Shown: positions 9,142-18,227 of the stretch, piece after piece
Layout of the letters: the number at the start of each line of letters is the position of its first letter
Position numbering within the stretch: position 1 is the first letter of the stretch
From: an uncultured Flavobacteriales bacterium
GTDB taxonomy: Bacteria > Bacteroidota > Bacteroidia > Flavobacteriales_D > CAJJDF01
NCBI GenBank assembly: GCA_905182785.1
Contig: CAJJDF010000004.1
Span: 1-56,340, forward strand
Direction of reading: 5' to 3'
DNA length: 56,340 nt
Notes under the pieces: generated by a model
What the model was told of the DNA's origin: nothing
Database searches by the model: none
What the model saw: the letters and a program-made list of their open reading frames with translations, nothing else
Made by a program: the position numbers and the translations under genes

Positions 9142-10032
9142 ATGAAGAATATTGCAGTAATTGGAGCAGGAACAATGGGAAATGGAATCGCTCATGTCTA
9201 TGCACAATCTGGATTCAAAGTGTCATTAATTGACATTTCGCAACAATCACTTGACAAAGCAATTGCTACAATCACAAAAAACCTTGATAGATTAATTGCC
9301 AAAGAAAGAATTACTGAAGAAAATAAGAATAATACGCTTTCTAACATCACTACTTTTACTGACATGGCAAAGGGAGTTGAAGGAATTGATTTGGTAGTAG
9401 AGGCTGCAACAGAAAACGTAGATTTGAAACTTAAAATTTTCAAACAATTGGATGAATTAACTGCCGATAACGTAATTCTTGCTTCTAATACTTCCTCGAT
9501 CTCTATTACAAAAATTGCATCTGTAACTTCTCGTCCTGAGAAAGTTATTGGAATGCACTTTATGAATCCAGTTCCAATTATGAAATTGGTAGAGATCATT
9601 AGAGGGTATGCAACTACGGATGAAGTAACAAACTCTATCATGGAAATGAGCAAAAAACTTGGTAAAGTTCCTGTAGAAGTGAATGATTACCCAGGGTTTG
9701 TAGCAAACAGAATTTTGATGCCAATGATAAACGAAGCAATTATTACTTTACACGAAGGAGTTGCTGGTGTTGAAGAAATTGATACAGTTATGAAACTTGG
9801 TATGGCTCACCCAATGGGACCTTTGCAATTGGCCGATTTTATTGGATTAGACACTTGTCTTTCTATTATGGAAGTATTGCATGATGGATTTGGAAATCCA
9901 AAATATGCTCCTGCTCCATTATTGGTAAATATGGTAATGGCAGGGAAAATGGGAAGAAAATCTGGAGAAGGATTTTACAGCTGGTCTCACGGGACTAAAG
10001 AATTGATTGTAGCTGATAATTTTAAGAAGTAA
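9142..10032 (+). CDS. 3-hydroxybutyryl-CoA dehydrogenase
   Basis: A 296-residue enzyme of the 3-hydroxyacyl-CoA dehydrogenase family that interconverts 3-hydroxybutyryl-CoA and acetoacetyl-CoA with NAD(P). The Rossmann loop VIGAGTMGNGIAH is at residues 6-18; ASNTSSISIT, the catalytic-His block GMHFMNPVP and NDYPGFVANRIL (start of the C-terminal domain) follow in order. The length is that of the short, single-function form. I chose the ATG at 9142, since the 52 upstream open codons run through the promoter region. It is monocistronic with its own promoter and terminator. Confidence 0.95.
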   Translation: MKNIAVIGAGTMGNGIAHVYAQSGFKVSLIDISQQSLDKAIATITKNLDRLIAKERITEENKNNTLSNITTFTDMAKGVEGIDLVVEAATENVDLKLKIFKQLDELTADNVILASNTSSISITKIASVTSRPEKVIGMHFMNPVPIMKLVEIIRGYATTDEVTNSIMEMSKKLGKVPVEVNDYPGFVANRILMPMINEAIITLHEGVAGVEEIDTVMKLGMAHPMGPLQLADFIGLDTCLSIMEVLHDGFGNPKYAPAPLLVNMVMAGKMGRKSGEGFYSWSHGTKELIVADNFKK

Positions 10033-10054
10033 AAATAGCTTAATATATATTTTA

Positions 10055-10089
10055 AATCCTCAAGTCTTTATTGCCTTGGGGATTTTTTT
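10055..10089 (+). terminator. Intrinsic terminator after 3-hydroxybutyryl-CoA dehydrogenase
   Basis: AATCCTCAAG pairs with CTTGGGGATT (10-bp stem, one G:U) around a 10-nt loop and is followed by seven Ts. The T-run touches the first possible ATG of the next gene (10090), an argument for that gene starting at 10108 instead. Confidence 0.85.
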
Positions 10090-10107
10090 ATGTATTTTTA
10101 TCAGGAA

Positions 10108-12099
10108 ATGATTTTAAGAACTATAAATATCATAGTGTTTATATTCCTATTTATCTCATCTTCTTTGTCGCAAGAAATATGCAACAATGGGATTGATGAT
10201 GATTTGGATGGATTAATAGATTTAAATGATACCACAGATTGTGATTGTAAAATTGGGGTGCTTCCTCCTATTATTCCAAACCCTTCGTTCGAGTCATACT
10301 CCATTTGTCCTACTGCGGTTTCTCAAATGGCTAGAGTCAACTTTTGGAGAGATGCTCTAAACTACAATTCTCCAGACTATTATAACTGTTCTTTTTCTGT
10401 TCCAGCTACTACAACTCCATTCCCTCATGGAACTGGTGCTGTGGGCTTTGCTGTAGGAAACGGCCAAGGAAAAGAGTATTTTGGAACTTGCTTGCTTGAT
10501 ACATTTCATGCAGGAATTACTTACAAGCTTCAATTTCAGTATGCGCAAATTGCTAGCTTTTCTCCGAGACCAATTGCTATATTTGGAACTAATAACTGTG
10601 CGAATCTTCCCTACCCAAACACTCCAATTGGTGTAGGTGGAATAACATCAAATTGTCCTTCATTAGGTCCAAATTGGGTCACTCTAGATACTTTAATTCC
10701 GATTGTCAATACTAGTTCCTGGAACACTTATGTATTCACCTTTACGCCTACTTTTGATATCACTACTATAGTGTTTGGTCCAAGTTGTGCAATTCTAACT
10801 TCTCCAGCCCCACAAGCTTATTATGGTACAATTGATAACTTGACTGTGAGCTACGTATCTCCTACAGTTGTTATTACTGATACTGGTCACTATTGCAGAA
10901 ACAATCTGGTGTTGACAGCACATTATGACTCAATTCCCAATTCTTTTCAATGGTATAAAAATGGAATCGCATTAGTAAATGACACAACCAATAGCTACTC
11001 CGTACCAATTTCAGGTACAGGTAATTATCAAGTTCTTTTAAATTTCAATAGCGCCTGTCTTTTGTCTACTATTTATACTGTAGACTCCACAATCATAGAT
11101 TTTGATTATGATTCTTCAGGATCTTGCCTCTATAATTCTACAGGAAGAATTAATGTAAAAAATACGACTGGAGGAACCGTTCCTTATCAGTTTAATACTA
11201 ATTTTTTACCTTATAAAACAGATTCAAATTTCAACTTACTATCTCCAGGAGTTTATTCTATTTCGGTAAGAGACAGTAATTTTTGCATTAATACAAAAAA
11301 TGTAACTGTTGTAGCTTTTCCACAACCAACCGCCAATTTTATAGCAGATACAGTTTGTTTAGGGGAAATAACTAATTTTCAAGATAAATCGTTTATTAGT
11401 AAAGGTTTAATAGCAAATTGGGCATGGAATTCTCCAATTAATAACACAACCCAAAATACAAGCTATAGCTTTACAACTAGTGGAACAATCTCAGTTACAT
11501 TAACCGTTACATCCGATTCTGGTTGTGTGGATGACACAACTATAGGAGCAATTATTAATCCACTTCCTGTCCTAGATTTTGATTTCACTCCTAAATCTAT
11601 TTTCACCTACAATACGGCAGTTTGTTTTTCAAATTACACAACTGGAGCTATTTCATATTTATGGAATTTCGATTTCTCTGGAGTGAACGGAATTTCTACG
11701 CTTAACTCACCTTGCCCTGTTATTTTTCCAAATAATAAAGAGGCAATTTATAGTGTTAAACTTATAGCAATCAATCAATTTGGATGTATCGATTCTCTTA
11801 CGAAATCATTGAACGTGAAAGATGATTTTACTTTGTATATCCCAAATTCTTTTACCCCAAATCAAGACAATACCAATGATGAGTTAATAATTTACCACAA
11901 TGGTATTGTAAATTTGGAATGGACTATTTTCAATAGATGGGGAGAAGAAATTTTTTATTCTGATGATTTAAATTCGAGTTGGAATGGTATTCACAACAAT
12001 GAAATAGTACCAAACGGCAGCTATCCTTATAAAATAAGGATAAAATCTACCAATGGAAAAATCAAAGAAATTTTTGGACATATTAATGTGATAGATTAA
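10108..12099 (+). CDS. Secreted protein with PKD-like domain and T9SS type B sorting domain
   Basis: A cell-surface or secreted protein of about 663 residues. From the N-terminus: a signal peptide (MILRTINIIVFIFLF...LSQ), a CNNGIDDDLDGLIDLND acidic repeat of the MopE-like Ca2+-binding type, a jelly-roll-like region (NPSFESYSICP...), an Ig-like segment near FQWYKNGIAL, a PKD-like domain (NFQDKSF...WAWNSP...SVTLTVTSDSGC), and a C-terminal YIPNSFTPNQDNTNDE...IFNRWGEEIFYS domain, the type IX secretion type B (gliding-associated) sorting domain. An ATG at 10090 is in frame, but it abuts the terminator T-run; 10108 gives a cleaner signal peptide. The ligand is unknown. Confidence 0.88.
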   Translation: MILRTINIIVFIFLFISSSLSQEICNNGIDDDLDGLIDLNDTTDCDCKIGVLPPIIPNPSFESYSICPTAVSQMARVNFWRDALNYNSPDYYNCSFSVPATTTPFPHGTGAVGFAVGNGQGKEYFGTCLLDTFHAGITYKLQFQYAQIASFSPRPIAIFGTNNCANLPYPNTPIGVGGITSNCPSLGPNWVTLDTLIPIVNTSSWNTYVFTFTPTFDITTIVFGPSCAILTSPAPQAYYGTIDNLTVSYVSPTVVITDTGHYCRNNLVLTAHYDSIPNSFQWYKNGIALVNDTTNSYSVPISGTGNYQVLLNFNSACLLSTIYTVDSTIIDFDYDSSGSCLYNSTGRINVKNTTGGTVPYQFNTNFLPYKTDSNFNLLSPGVYSISVRDSNFCINTKNVTVVAFPQPTANFIADTVCLGEITNFQDKSFISKGLIANWAWNSPINNTTQNTSYSFTTSGTISVTLTVTSDSGCVDDTTIGAIINPLPVLDFDFTPKSIFTYNTAVCFSNYTTGAISYLWNFDFSGVNGISTLNSPCPVIFPNNKEAIYSVKLIAINQFGCIDSLTKSLNVKDDFTLYIPNSFTPNQDNTNDELIIYHNGIVNLEWTIFNRWGEEIFYSDDLNSSWNGIHNNEIVPNGSYPYKIRIKSTNGKIKEIFGHINVID

Positions 12100-12142
12100 A
12101 TATTCTTTTGAAAGATAATTAAGAAGAATAAAAAAATATTCC

Positions 12143-12150
12143 TAACTTTG
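12143..12150 (+). promoter_or_regulatory. -7 element upstream of dihydroorotase homologue
   Basis: TAACTTTG is an exact TAnnTTTG match. Its last three bases (TTG at 12148) open the reading frame, so the TTG is part of the promoter and not the translation start; the ATG at 12166 lies 15 bases downstream. Confidence 0.65.
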
Positions 12151-12165
12151 ACAAATCTTAAAGAT

Positions 12166-13416
12166 ATGAAGAACACAAAGCTCCTAAAATCGGCTAAAAT
12201 TATTCAACCCTCCTCTTCATTTCATTTACAATCCAAAGACATTCTTATAACTGATGGAATTATTACTCACATTGAGGATAACATTTCTGCCAAACCCGAA
12301 TATGAAGTCATAGAACACGAGAACCTTCATGTTTCTGGGGGATGGATTGATCTTAAAGCCAATTTAAGAGAACCGGGAGAAGAATGGAAGGAAACACTAG
12401 AATCGGGAAGTAAAGCTGCACAATTTGGAGGATTTACTCATGTTATCGTTTCACCAGCCACCCAACAACCAATTGACAGCAGCAACAGGGTAGAATTCAT
12501 TGTAAACAAAGCTGTAAAGCTTCCTATTACAATTTCGCCTCTGGGAACTTTGAGCGACAAACACGAAGGGAACGAGTTATCAGAAATGTATGAAATGAGC
12601 CTAGCTGGAGCCCTAGCTTTTACAGACGATAAATCGGATGTAAACACTGGATTAATGTCTAAAGCTTTACTTTACTCGAAAAACATTAATAAACTTATAA
12701 TCAGTTTTCCTGAAGATAAATTCTTGTCTAATAATGGGCAGATGAACGAAGGAGAGACGAGTACCAAAATGGGACTAAAAGGAATCCCTTCCTTGAGTGA
12801 AGAGTTACGAATTTCTAGGGATTTATCTCTAGCAAATTACAACAATTCTCCTATTCATTTCTCTTGTATTTCTTCAGCAAAATCGGTAGAACTGATAAAA
12901 CAAGCAAAACAAAACGGGATACAAGTAACGTGTGACATTGCAGCTCATCAGTTATTTTTTACGGATGAAGCAACCAAAGAATTTGATTCTAATTACAAAG
13001 TATTGCCTCCTTTCAGAGCACAGACTGACATAGAAGCTTTAATTACAGGATTGAAAGACGGAACGATTGATGCAATTTGCTCGGACCATACCCCACACGA
13101 CATTGAAAGTAAACAACTAGAGTTTGATTTAGCAGATTTTGGAATCATAGGATTAGAAACTGCTTTTGCAAGTGCTCACAGTATTTTAAAAGATAAATTA
13201 CCGTTAGAAACAATCATTGAGAAACTAACTAATGCACCAAGAACAATCTTAGGAGTAGATATTCCAAAAATTGAAATTGGAGAAAAGGCAGAACTTACTT
13301 ACTTTAATCCTAGCGATAAATGGACTTTTAAGAAAACAGACATCAAGTCAAAATCTAAAAACACGCCCTTTCTTGGGACAGAGTTTACAGGTAAAGCATT
13401 GGGTGTAATTTGCTAA
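12166..13416 (+). CDS. Dihydroorotase homologue lacking the metal-ligand histidines
   Basis: A 416-residue amidohydrolase-superfamily protein aligned along its length to type I dihydroorotases. The usual DLHVHLREPG is DLKANLREPG here (K64, N66 instead of two His), the His of the HxED block is F181 (SFPED), and the His of HxxHxS is C234 (HFSCIS). The Asp of FTDD (D154), H261 of AAHQLFFTDE and D307/H308 of CSDHTPH remain. Loss of four metal-binding His argues against a normal zinc hydrolase; by analogy with the inactive pDHO of Pseudomonas it may be a structural partner of aspartate transcarbamoylase. It is followed 22 bases later by an unrelated membrane protein gene. Confidence 0.85.
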   Translation: MKNTKLLKSAKIIQPSSSFHLQSKDILITDGIITHIEDNISAKPEYEVIEHENLHVSGGWIDLKANLREPGEEWKETLESGSKAAQFGGFTHVIVSPATQQPIDSSNRVEFIVNKAVKLPITISPLGTLSDKHEGNELSEMYEMSLAGALAFTDDKSDVNTGLMSKALLYSKNINKLIISFPEDKFLSNNGQMNEGETSTKMGLKGIPSLSEELRISRDLSLANYNNSPIHFSCISSAKSVELIKQAKQNGIQVTCDIAAHQLFFTDEATKEFDSNYKVLPPFRAQTDIEALITGLKDGTIDAICSDHTPHDIESKQLEFDLADFGIIGLETAFASAHSILKDKLPLETIIEKLTNAPRTILGVDIPKIEIGEKAELTYFNPSDKWTFKKTDIKSKSKNTPFLGTEFTGKALGVIC

Positions 13417-13438
13417 CTATTCGTTATAAATTGTAAGA

Positions 13439-15145
13439 ATGAAAAATAAGTATTCACTTATCGTTTGTGTCTTGGTAACTATTGTTTTAATTCAATTTCG
13501 AGTTAATTACAATTCAAATCCTAGCAGTAACGAGTTAAAAGTAACAACTTGGGATTCATTTGGTTATTACTCTTACCTCCCTTCGATTTTTATTTATGAC
13601 GATTGTAAACAACTCAATTGGATTCCTGCAATAGATAGTATTTATGAAGTAACTGGCGGTAAATTATACCAAGCCAATAAAGTAGAAAATGGCAATTATG
13701 TGTTCAAATATTTGGGAGGAGTTGCAATTATGGAAACGCCTTTATTTTTAATAGGACATTTAATAGCAAAAAACACTTCCTATCCAGCTGATGGATTTTC
13801 TGCTCCTTATCAATACTCCTTGGCTTATGGTGTGATTTTGTACTTTATTCTAGCCTTACTCCTATTACGCTCTATCTTGTTAAGGTATTTCAATGATTTC
13901 TCCGTTTCATTAAGTCTTTTGTTACTTGTGTTGGCTACAAATCTCATTCAATATATAGGAATTGACAATGCCCAAAGTCATTCTTATATTTTTCCTTTGT
14001 ACGTACTAATAGTTTATTTCACAATAAAATGGCATGAAAAACCTAGTATTTTATTTGCTTCAGTAATTGGACTTACGATTGGTATTGCTACCATTTGTAG
14101 ACCTACAGAAGCCATTATGTTATTTATTCCATTGTTGTGGAACTTACAAACCAAGGCATCTTCTAGAGAAAAGTGGCAATGGGTGAGAAAACATAAATCG
14201 CATTTAATTTATGTAGTTCTTTTTGGAATTCTTGGGATTTTGCCTCAACTTATTTATTGGAAACTCATTACGGGTTCGTTTGTATATGATGTAGGAAGTA
14301 AATGGGTGTTTGCTAATCCCTTTTTTCGAGTTCTTTTTGGATGGGAAACGGGTTGGTTTATTTATACACCAGTTACCATCTTATTTGTCCTCGGTTTCTT
14401 TTTTATAAAGAAGTTTCCTTTCAGAAAATCTGTTTTAGTTTTTTGTATATTAAATAGTTGGATTGTAATTTCCTGGTTCGACTGGAAATATGGCTCCACC
14501 TATTCTACTAGAGCAATGGTACAGAGTTACCCTGTTTTTGCTCTTTCATTAACTGCTATTATTCACTATTTTTCTACAAAAAAATGGAAGTATTTATTAT
14601 TCATCCCACTGTTTTACTTTATTGGAGTTAATCTATTTCAATTGCATCAATACAATACTACTATGTTACATTCTAGAGACATGAATAGATTGTATTATGC
14701 TAGTATTTATCTCAACCCTTCTCCTTCTCCGTTAGACATGAGTTTATTGGATACAGATGAAATATTGAGAAATGAATCGGATTTCAATCAGGAAACAATA
14801 TCGCTATCAAATTTTGAAAAAGAAGTTATTGCTTCAAATAGTTCAAAAGGAGAACTACTTACTTTGGAAATATTAAAGAATACAAGCTGGATTAAAGTTT
14901 CTTGCTCCTTACTTTCTAAAAAAGGATACAGCAGTAGTTATATTTCCTGTTCTTTGAATGATAAGAAAAAGAATATTCGATTATTTAATGCTATTTCAAT
15001 TGAAAACGAAGTGAATAAGTACGAGTTTTTCATAAAAAACACAGAAAAGAAACAAACTAACCAACTCGGTTTATCTCTTGTTTCTGAATATGAATTTGAA
15101 GGAGTTATTACTGATTTAAAAGTAATTGGATACACAAGTAAATAA
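13439..15145 (+). CDS. Polytopic membrane protein, glycosyltransferase-like
   Basis: A 568-residue protein with about ten membrane segments (residues 5-400) and a soluble C-terminal region of about 170 residues with beta-rich pattern. A large extracytoplasmic loop after the first segment contains TTWDSFGYYSYLPS, and the topology recalls GT-C type lipid-linked sugar transferases; no defining catalytic motif is certain. It follows the dihydroorotase homologue by 22 bases and may be in its transcript. The function remains open. Confidence 0.7.
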   Translation: MKNKYSLIVCVLVTIVLIQFRVNYNSNPSSNELKVTTWDSFGYYSYLPSIFIYDDCKQLNWIPAIDSIYEVTGGKLYQANKVENGNYVFKYLGGVAIMETPLFLIGHLIAKNTSYPADGFSAPYQYSLAYGVILYFILALLLLRSILLRYFNDFSVSLSLLLLVLATNLIQYIGIDNAQSHSYIFPLYVLIVYFTIKWHEKPSILFASVIGLTIGIATICRPTEAIMLFIPLLWNLQTKASSREKWQWVRKHKSHLIYVVLFGILGILPQLIYWKLITGSFVYDVGSKWVFANPFFRVLFGWETGWFIYTPVTILFVLGFFFIKKFPFRKSVLVFCILNSWIVISWFDWKYGSTYSTRAMVQSYPVFALSLTAIIHYFSTKKWKYLLFIPLFYFIGVNLFQLHQYNTTMLHSRDMNRLYYASIYLNPSPSPLDMSLLDTDEILRNESDFNQETISLSNFEKEVIASNSSKGELLTLEILKNTSWIKVSCSLLSKKGYSSSYISCSLNDKKKNIRLFNAISIENEVNKYEFFIKNTEKKQTNQLGLSLVSEYEFEGVITDLKVIGYTSK

Positions 15146-15222
15146 ACTTAGCATTAAGATTTGCTAAATCATAACTGGATAGCTAATTTAGAGGTGAACA
15201 AAACTATTATTTAACTAAACGC

Positions 15223-16506
15223 ATGGCATTAAACATAATTTGGATAGGGTTCTTTCTTGTTGCGTTTGTAGTTGGAATGATAAAACTTGTTTTTTTTCAA
15301 GATTTAGAGGTTTTCAAAGCTATTGTTGATACACTTTTTTCAAGAGCCAAGCTTGGTTTCGAAATTTCAATTGGATTAACAGGAATTCTTGCCTTGTGGA
15401 TGGGAATTATGAAAATAGGTGAAAAAGGGGGAGCTGTGAAACTTCTTTCTCGTGCTGTAAGTCCACTTTTTACTAAATTATTTCCTGAAATCCCTAAAAA
15501 TCATCCAGCAATTGGTTCTATGATGATGAATTTTTCTGCCAATATGCTTGGGTTAGATAATGCTGCGACACCACTAGGATTAAAAGCAATGGATCAATTG
15601 CAAGAATTAAATCCAGAAAAAGAAAAAGCTACTAATGCTCAGATTATGTTCTTAGTCTTGAACACTTCCGGATTAACAATTATTCCAGTAACCATAATGG
15701 CTTTGAGAGCTAGTAATGGCTCTGTAGATCCAACTATTGTATTTCTGCCAATTCTTATCACCACATTTGTTTCTAGTATAATAGGATTGATTGTAACCTC
15801 AATTTTTCAAAAGATAAATCTGTTTCACCCAACTATTCTAGCCTATTTAGGTTTTGCAATTACAGCTGTCGGAGTTTTTATTTGGTATCTAAATGGACTT
15901 GAAAAATCTGAATTAGCAGTAGTTTCGGGATTGATATCCAATCTTTTAATATTTGGAATAATTATTTTCTTTTTAATTCTGGCATTAATTAAAAAAGTTA
16001 ATGTTTATGAAAGTTTTATTGACGGAGCTAAAGAAGGATTTGGAGTTGCAATTAAAATTATCCCTTATTTAATTGCAATGTTGTGTGCAATTGGAGTTTT
16101 TACTGCTTCAGGAGCTATGGATTTATTAATGGATGGCTTTCGTTCTATATTTGAATTATTTGTTTCGGACACAAGGTTTGTTGAAGGAGTTCCTACAGCA
16201 ATTATGAAACCGCTATCTGGTGGAGGTGCAAGAGGATTAATGCTAGAATCTTGGCAAATTGCCGAAAACAACTTAATTGCTCAGGGAATTACTGATGTGA
16301 AAGGAGCCGACACTTTTGTAGGAAGATTAACTTCGGTCTTACAAGGTTCTACTGAAACTACCTTTTATGTATTAGCAGTTTATTTTGGTTCTGTAGGTAT
16401 TAAAAAAATAAGATATGCTGCCGTAGTTGGTCTTATTGCAGATCTAGCTGGTATCATTGCTGCTATTTTAATTACTTATTACTTCTTTGGAAATGGACAA
16501 TACTAA
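15223..16506 (+). CDS. SpmA-SpmB fusion, nucleoside-recognition membrane protein
   Basis: A 427-residue membrane protein in which two nucleoside-recognition (Gate) domains, separate as SpmA and SpmB in spore formers, are fused head to tail. The N-half carries ...ANMLGLDNAATPLGLKAM (SpmA-like) and the C-half carries MKPLSGGGARGLMLE and GSTETTFYVLAVYFGSVG (SpmB-like). Such fusions are usual in non-sporulating Bacteroidota, where the transported substrate is not known. The 3' end overlaps the isochorismate synthase gene by 14 bases. Confidence 0.88.
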   Translation: MALNIIWIGFFLVAFVVGMIKLVFFQDLEVFKAIVDTLFSRAKLGFEISIGLTGILALWMGIMKIGEKGGAVKLLSRAVSPLFTKLFPEIPKNHPAIGSMMMNFSANMLGLDNAATPLGLKAMDQLQELNPEKEKATNAQIMFLVLNTSGLTIIPVTIMALRASNGSVDPTIVFLPILITTFVSSIIGLIVTSIFQKINLFHPTILAYLGFAITAVGVFIWYLNGLEKSELAVVSGLISNLLIFGIIIFFLILALIKKVNVYESFIDGAKEGFGVAIKIIPYLIAMLCAIGVFTASGAMDLLMDGFRSIFELFVSDTRFVEGVPTAIMKPLSGGGARGLMLESWQIAENNLIAQGITDVKGADTFVGRLTSVLQGSTETTFYVLAVYFGSVGIKKIRYAAVVGLIADLAGIIAAILITYYFFGNGQY

Positions 16507-17470
16507 ATCAGTTATAATATACCGAATGCCAAACGAAAGTGACTCTTATTGCCTCACTTCTCAACTTCCTTTTTTAAAAAACAGTGACAACAAAGAAGGT
16601 TTTTTCTTTTCCGAATTTGAAAACGGAACTATCTACTCCATTCAAGACTATGAAACTAAAGTTAATTCTTGGCCTAACTTTGTTCCTTTTGGAAGCTCAA
16701 CTCCTATTGCAACTGAAAAGGAGGATTATTTAGAAAAAGCAACCGAAATTACAAGCCAAATAAAAACTGGAGGATTTAAAAAAGTAGTGTTTTCTAAAGT
16801 GAAACTGATAGAGAAAGGGAATGAATTTAATTTAGAAAAAACATTCAACTCTCTTTGCAATGCACACCCAAAAGCCTTTGTTTATTGTATTTCTTCTGAA
16901 GAAACGGGAACTTGGATGGGTGCTTCTCCTGAGTTATTGATACAAAAAGAAAGTGCTCAATTCAAAACTGTTTCACTGGCAGGAACCAGAATAGAAAATA
17001 CTCCTTGGACAAACAAGGAAATACAAGAACAACAAGTCGTTACCGATTATATTACTGAAATAATTAAACCACTTTCTAGTTCTTATGAAATTTCAAAACC
17101 ATACGATTTACAAGCTGGAAAGGTGATTCATTTAAAATCGGACATTTATTTTTCACTAAAGCAAGAATTTGATTTATGGAATTTATTAGAAAAAATAAAC
17201 CCGACTCCTGCTGTTTGCGGTATTCCAATGCAAAAAGCAAAGCAACTGATAGCTGCCTTAGAAAATCATAACAGAGAGCTTTATACAGGGTTTATTGGGC
17301 CAATGGGAATCAATAACCACCATAGTTTGTTTGTGAATTTAAGAAATATGAAAATCTGTAATTCCCACCTTGCACTTTTCTTGGGCGGAGGAATTATGAG
17401 AGATTCTATCCCAATAAACGAATGGGATGAAACTGAAAACAAAGCCTCTACTCTATTATCTATCTTATAA
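16493..17470 (+). CDS. menF: Isochorismate synthase
   Basis: A chorismate-binding enzyme of about 326 residues. KKVVFSKV, GASPELLIQ, the SLAGTR block, PTPAVCGIP and ENHNRELYTGFIG follow the order found in MenF/EntC/anthranilate-synthase-I proteins. Those convert chorismate to isochorismate; in Bacteroidota this normally feeds menaquinone synthesis. The short N-terminal region is typical of Bacteroidota versions. I chose the ATG at 16493 over an in-frame TTG two codons earlier. MenD is expected nearby in many relatives but is not in this window. Confidence 0.88.
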   Translation: MDNTKSVIIYRMPNESDSYCLTSQLPFLKNSDNKEGFFFSEFENGTIYSIQDYETKVNSWPNFVPFGSSTPIATEKEDYLEKATEITSQIKTGGFKKVVFSKVKLIEKGNEFNLEKTFNSLCNAHPKAFVYCISSEETGTWMGASPELLIQKESAQFKTVSLAGTRIENTPWTNKEIQEQQVVTDYITEIIKPLSSSYEISKPYDLQAGKVIHLKSDIYFSLKQEFDLWNLLEKINPTPAVCGIPMQKAKQLIAALENHNRELYTGFIGPMGINNHHSLFVNLRNMKICNSHLALFLGGGIMRDSIPINEWDETENKASTLLSIL

Positions 17471-17570
17471 GATTACCATTTAACCTTTTGGTACACCTTT
17501 TGTAAAGAATAAGTGACAACAGAAAACAATAACTCTTATATTTATCTATCAAATAAAACAAAAACAAATT

Positions 17571-18224
17571 ATGAAAAATTTATTCCTAACCTCAATCTTC
17601 TTACTTTCTGCTTTACTGTCATTAAATGCACAAACATTTGAAGGAGAAATCACTTACAAAATAACATACTCTGATTTACCTGCAGAAGCTGAAATGTACA
17701 AAGCTATGCTTCCTACAAAATCTGTAATTGTTATGAAAAATGAAAGAACCATGACAGAACAAAAGTCAATGGGTATAATAAATATAAAAGTTATTAGTAA
17801 CACCAAGACAAAAAAAACTGTGATGCTAATGGATATGATGGGGAAAAGAATCATGATGGAAGACGAAATGGATTCTGATGAGATTAAAAAAAGCGTATTT
17901 GAAGTAGTAAAGAAAAGCGAAACAAAAATAATTGCCGGTTATAAATGCAACAAAGCTATTTTGAAAGACAAGGATGGAAATGAGGTGACTTACTGGTACA
18001 CAAAAAGTCTTCCTGGATACAAAGGAAAGAGCATACCTAATGTTAATATTGAAGGATTTCCTATGGAATTTGAAACTAAACAAGAAACTATGGGCATGAA
18101 AATGACTGTTACAACAGTTGATAAAAAAGAAATTAGTAATTCTATTTTTGAAATCCCTTCTGATTACGAAATAATGACAAAAGAAGAAATGCAAAAAATG
18201 TTTAAAGGAATGGGTGGAATGTAA
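17571..18224 (+). CDS. DUF4412-like exported protein
   Basis: A 217-residue protein with a clear signal peptide (MKNLFLTSIFLLSALLSLNAQ) and a beta-rich, methionine-rich body. The order FEGEITYKITYS, an IAGYKCNKAIL block in mid-protein and EFETKQETMGMKM...FEIPSDY matches DUF4412/GLPGLI-like periplasmic beta proteins of Bacteroidota. Methionines are frequent in the second half (MLMDMMGKRIMMEDEMD; MFKGMGGM at the C-terminus), which could bind metal or merely reflect composition. It stops three bases before the convergent glycosyltransferase gene. Confidence 0.75.
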   Translation: MKNLFLTSIFLLSALLSLNAQTFEGEITYKITYSDLPAEAEMYKAMLPTKSVIVMKNERTMTEQKSMGIINIKVISNTKTKKTVMLMDMMGKRIMMEDEMDSDEIKKSVFEVVKKSETKIIAGYKCNKAILKDKDGNEVTYWYTKSLPGYKGKSIPNVNIEGFPMEFETKQETMGMKMTVTTVDKKEISNSIFEIPSDYEIMTKEEMQKMFKGMGGM

Positions 18225-18227
18225 TTT

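Noticed and set aside
12148-12165. TTG start for the dihydroorotase homologue
   Set aside because: The TTG is the last three bases of an exact TAnnTTTG promoter element, so it is upstream of the transcription start.
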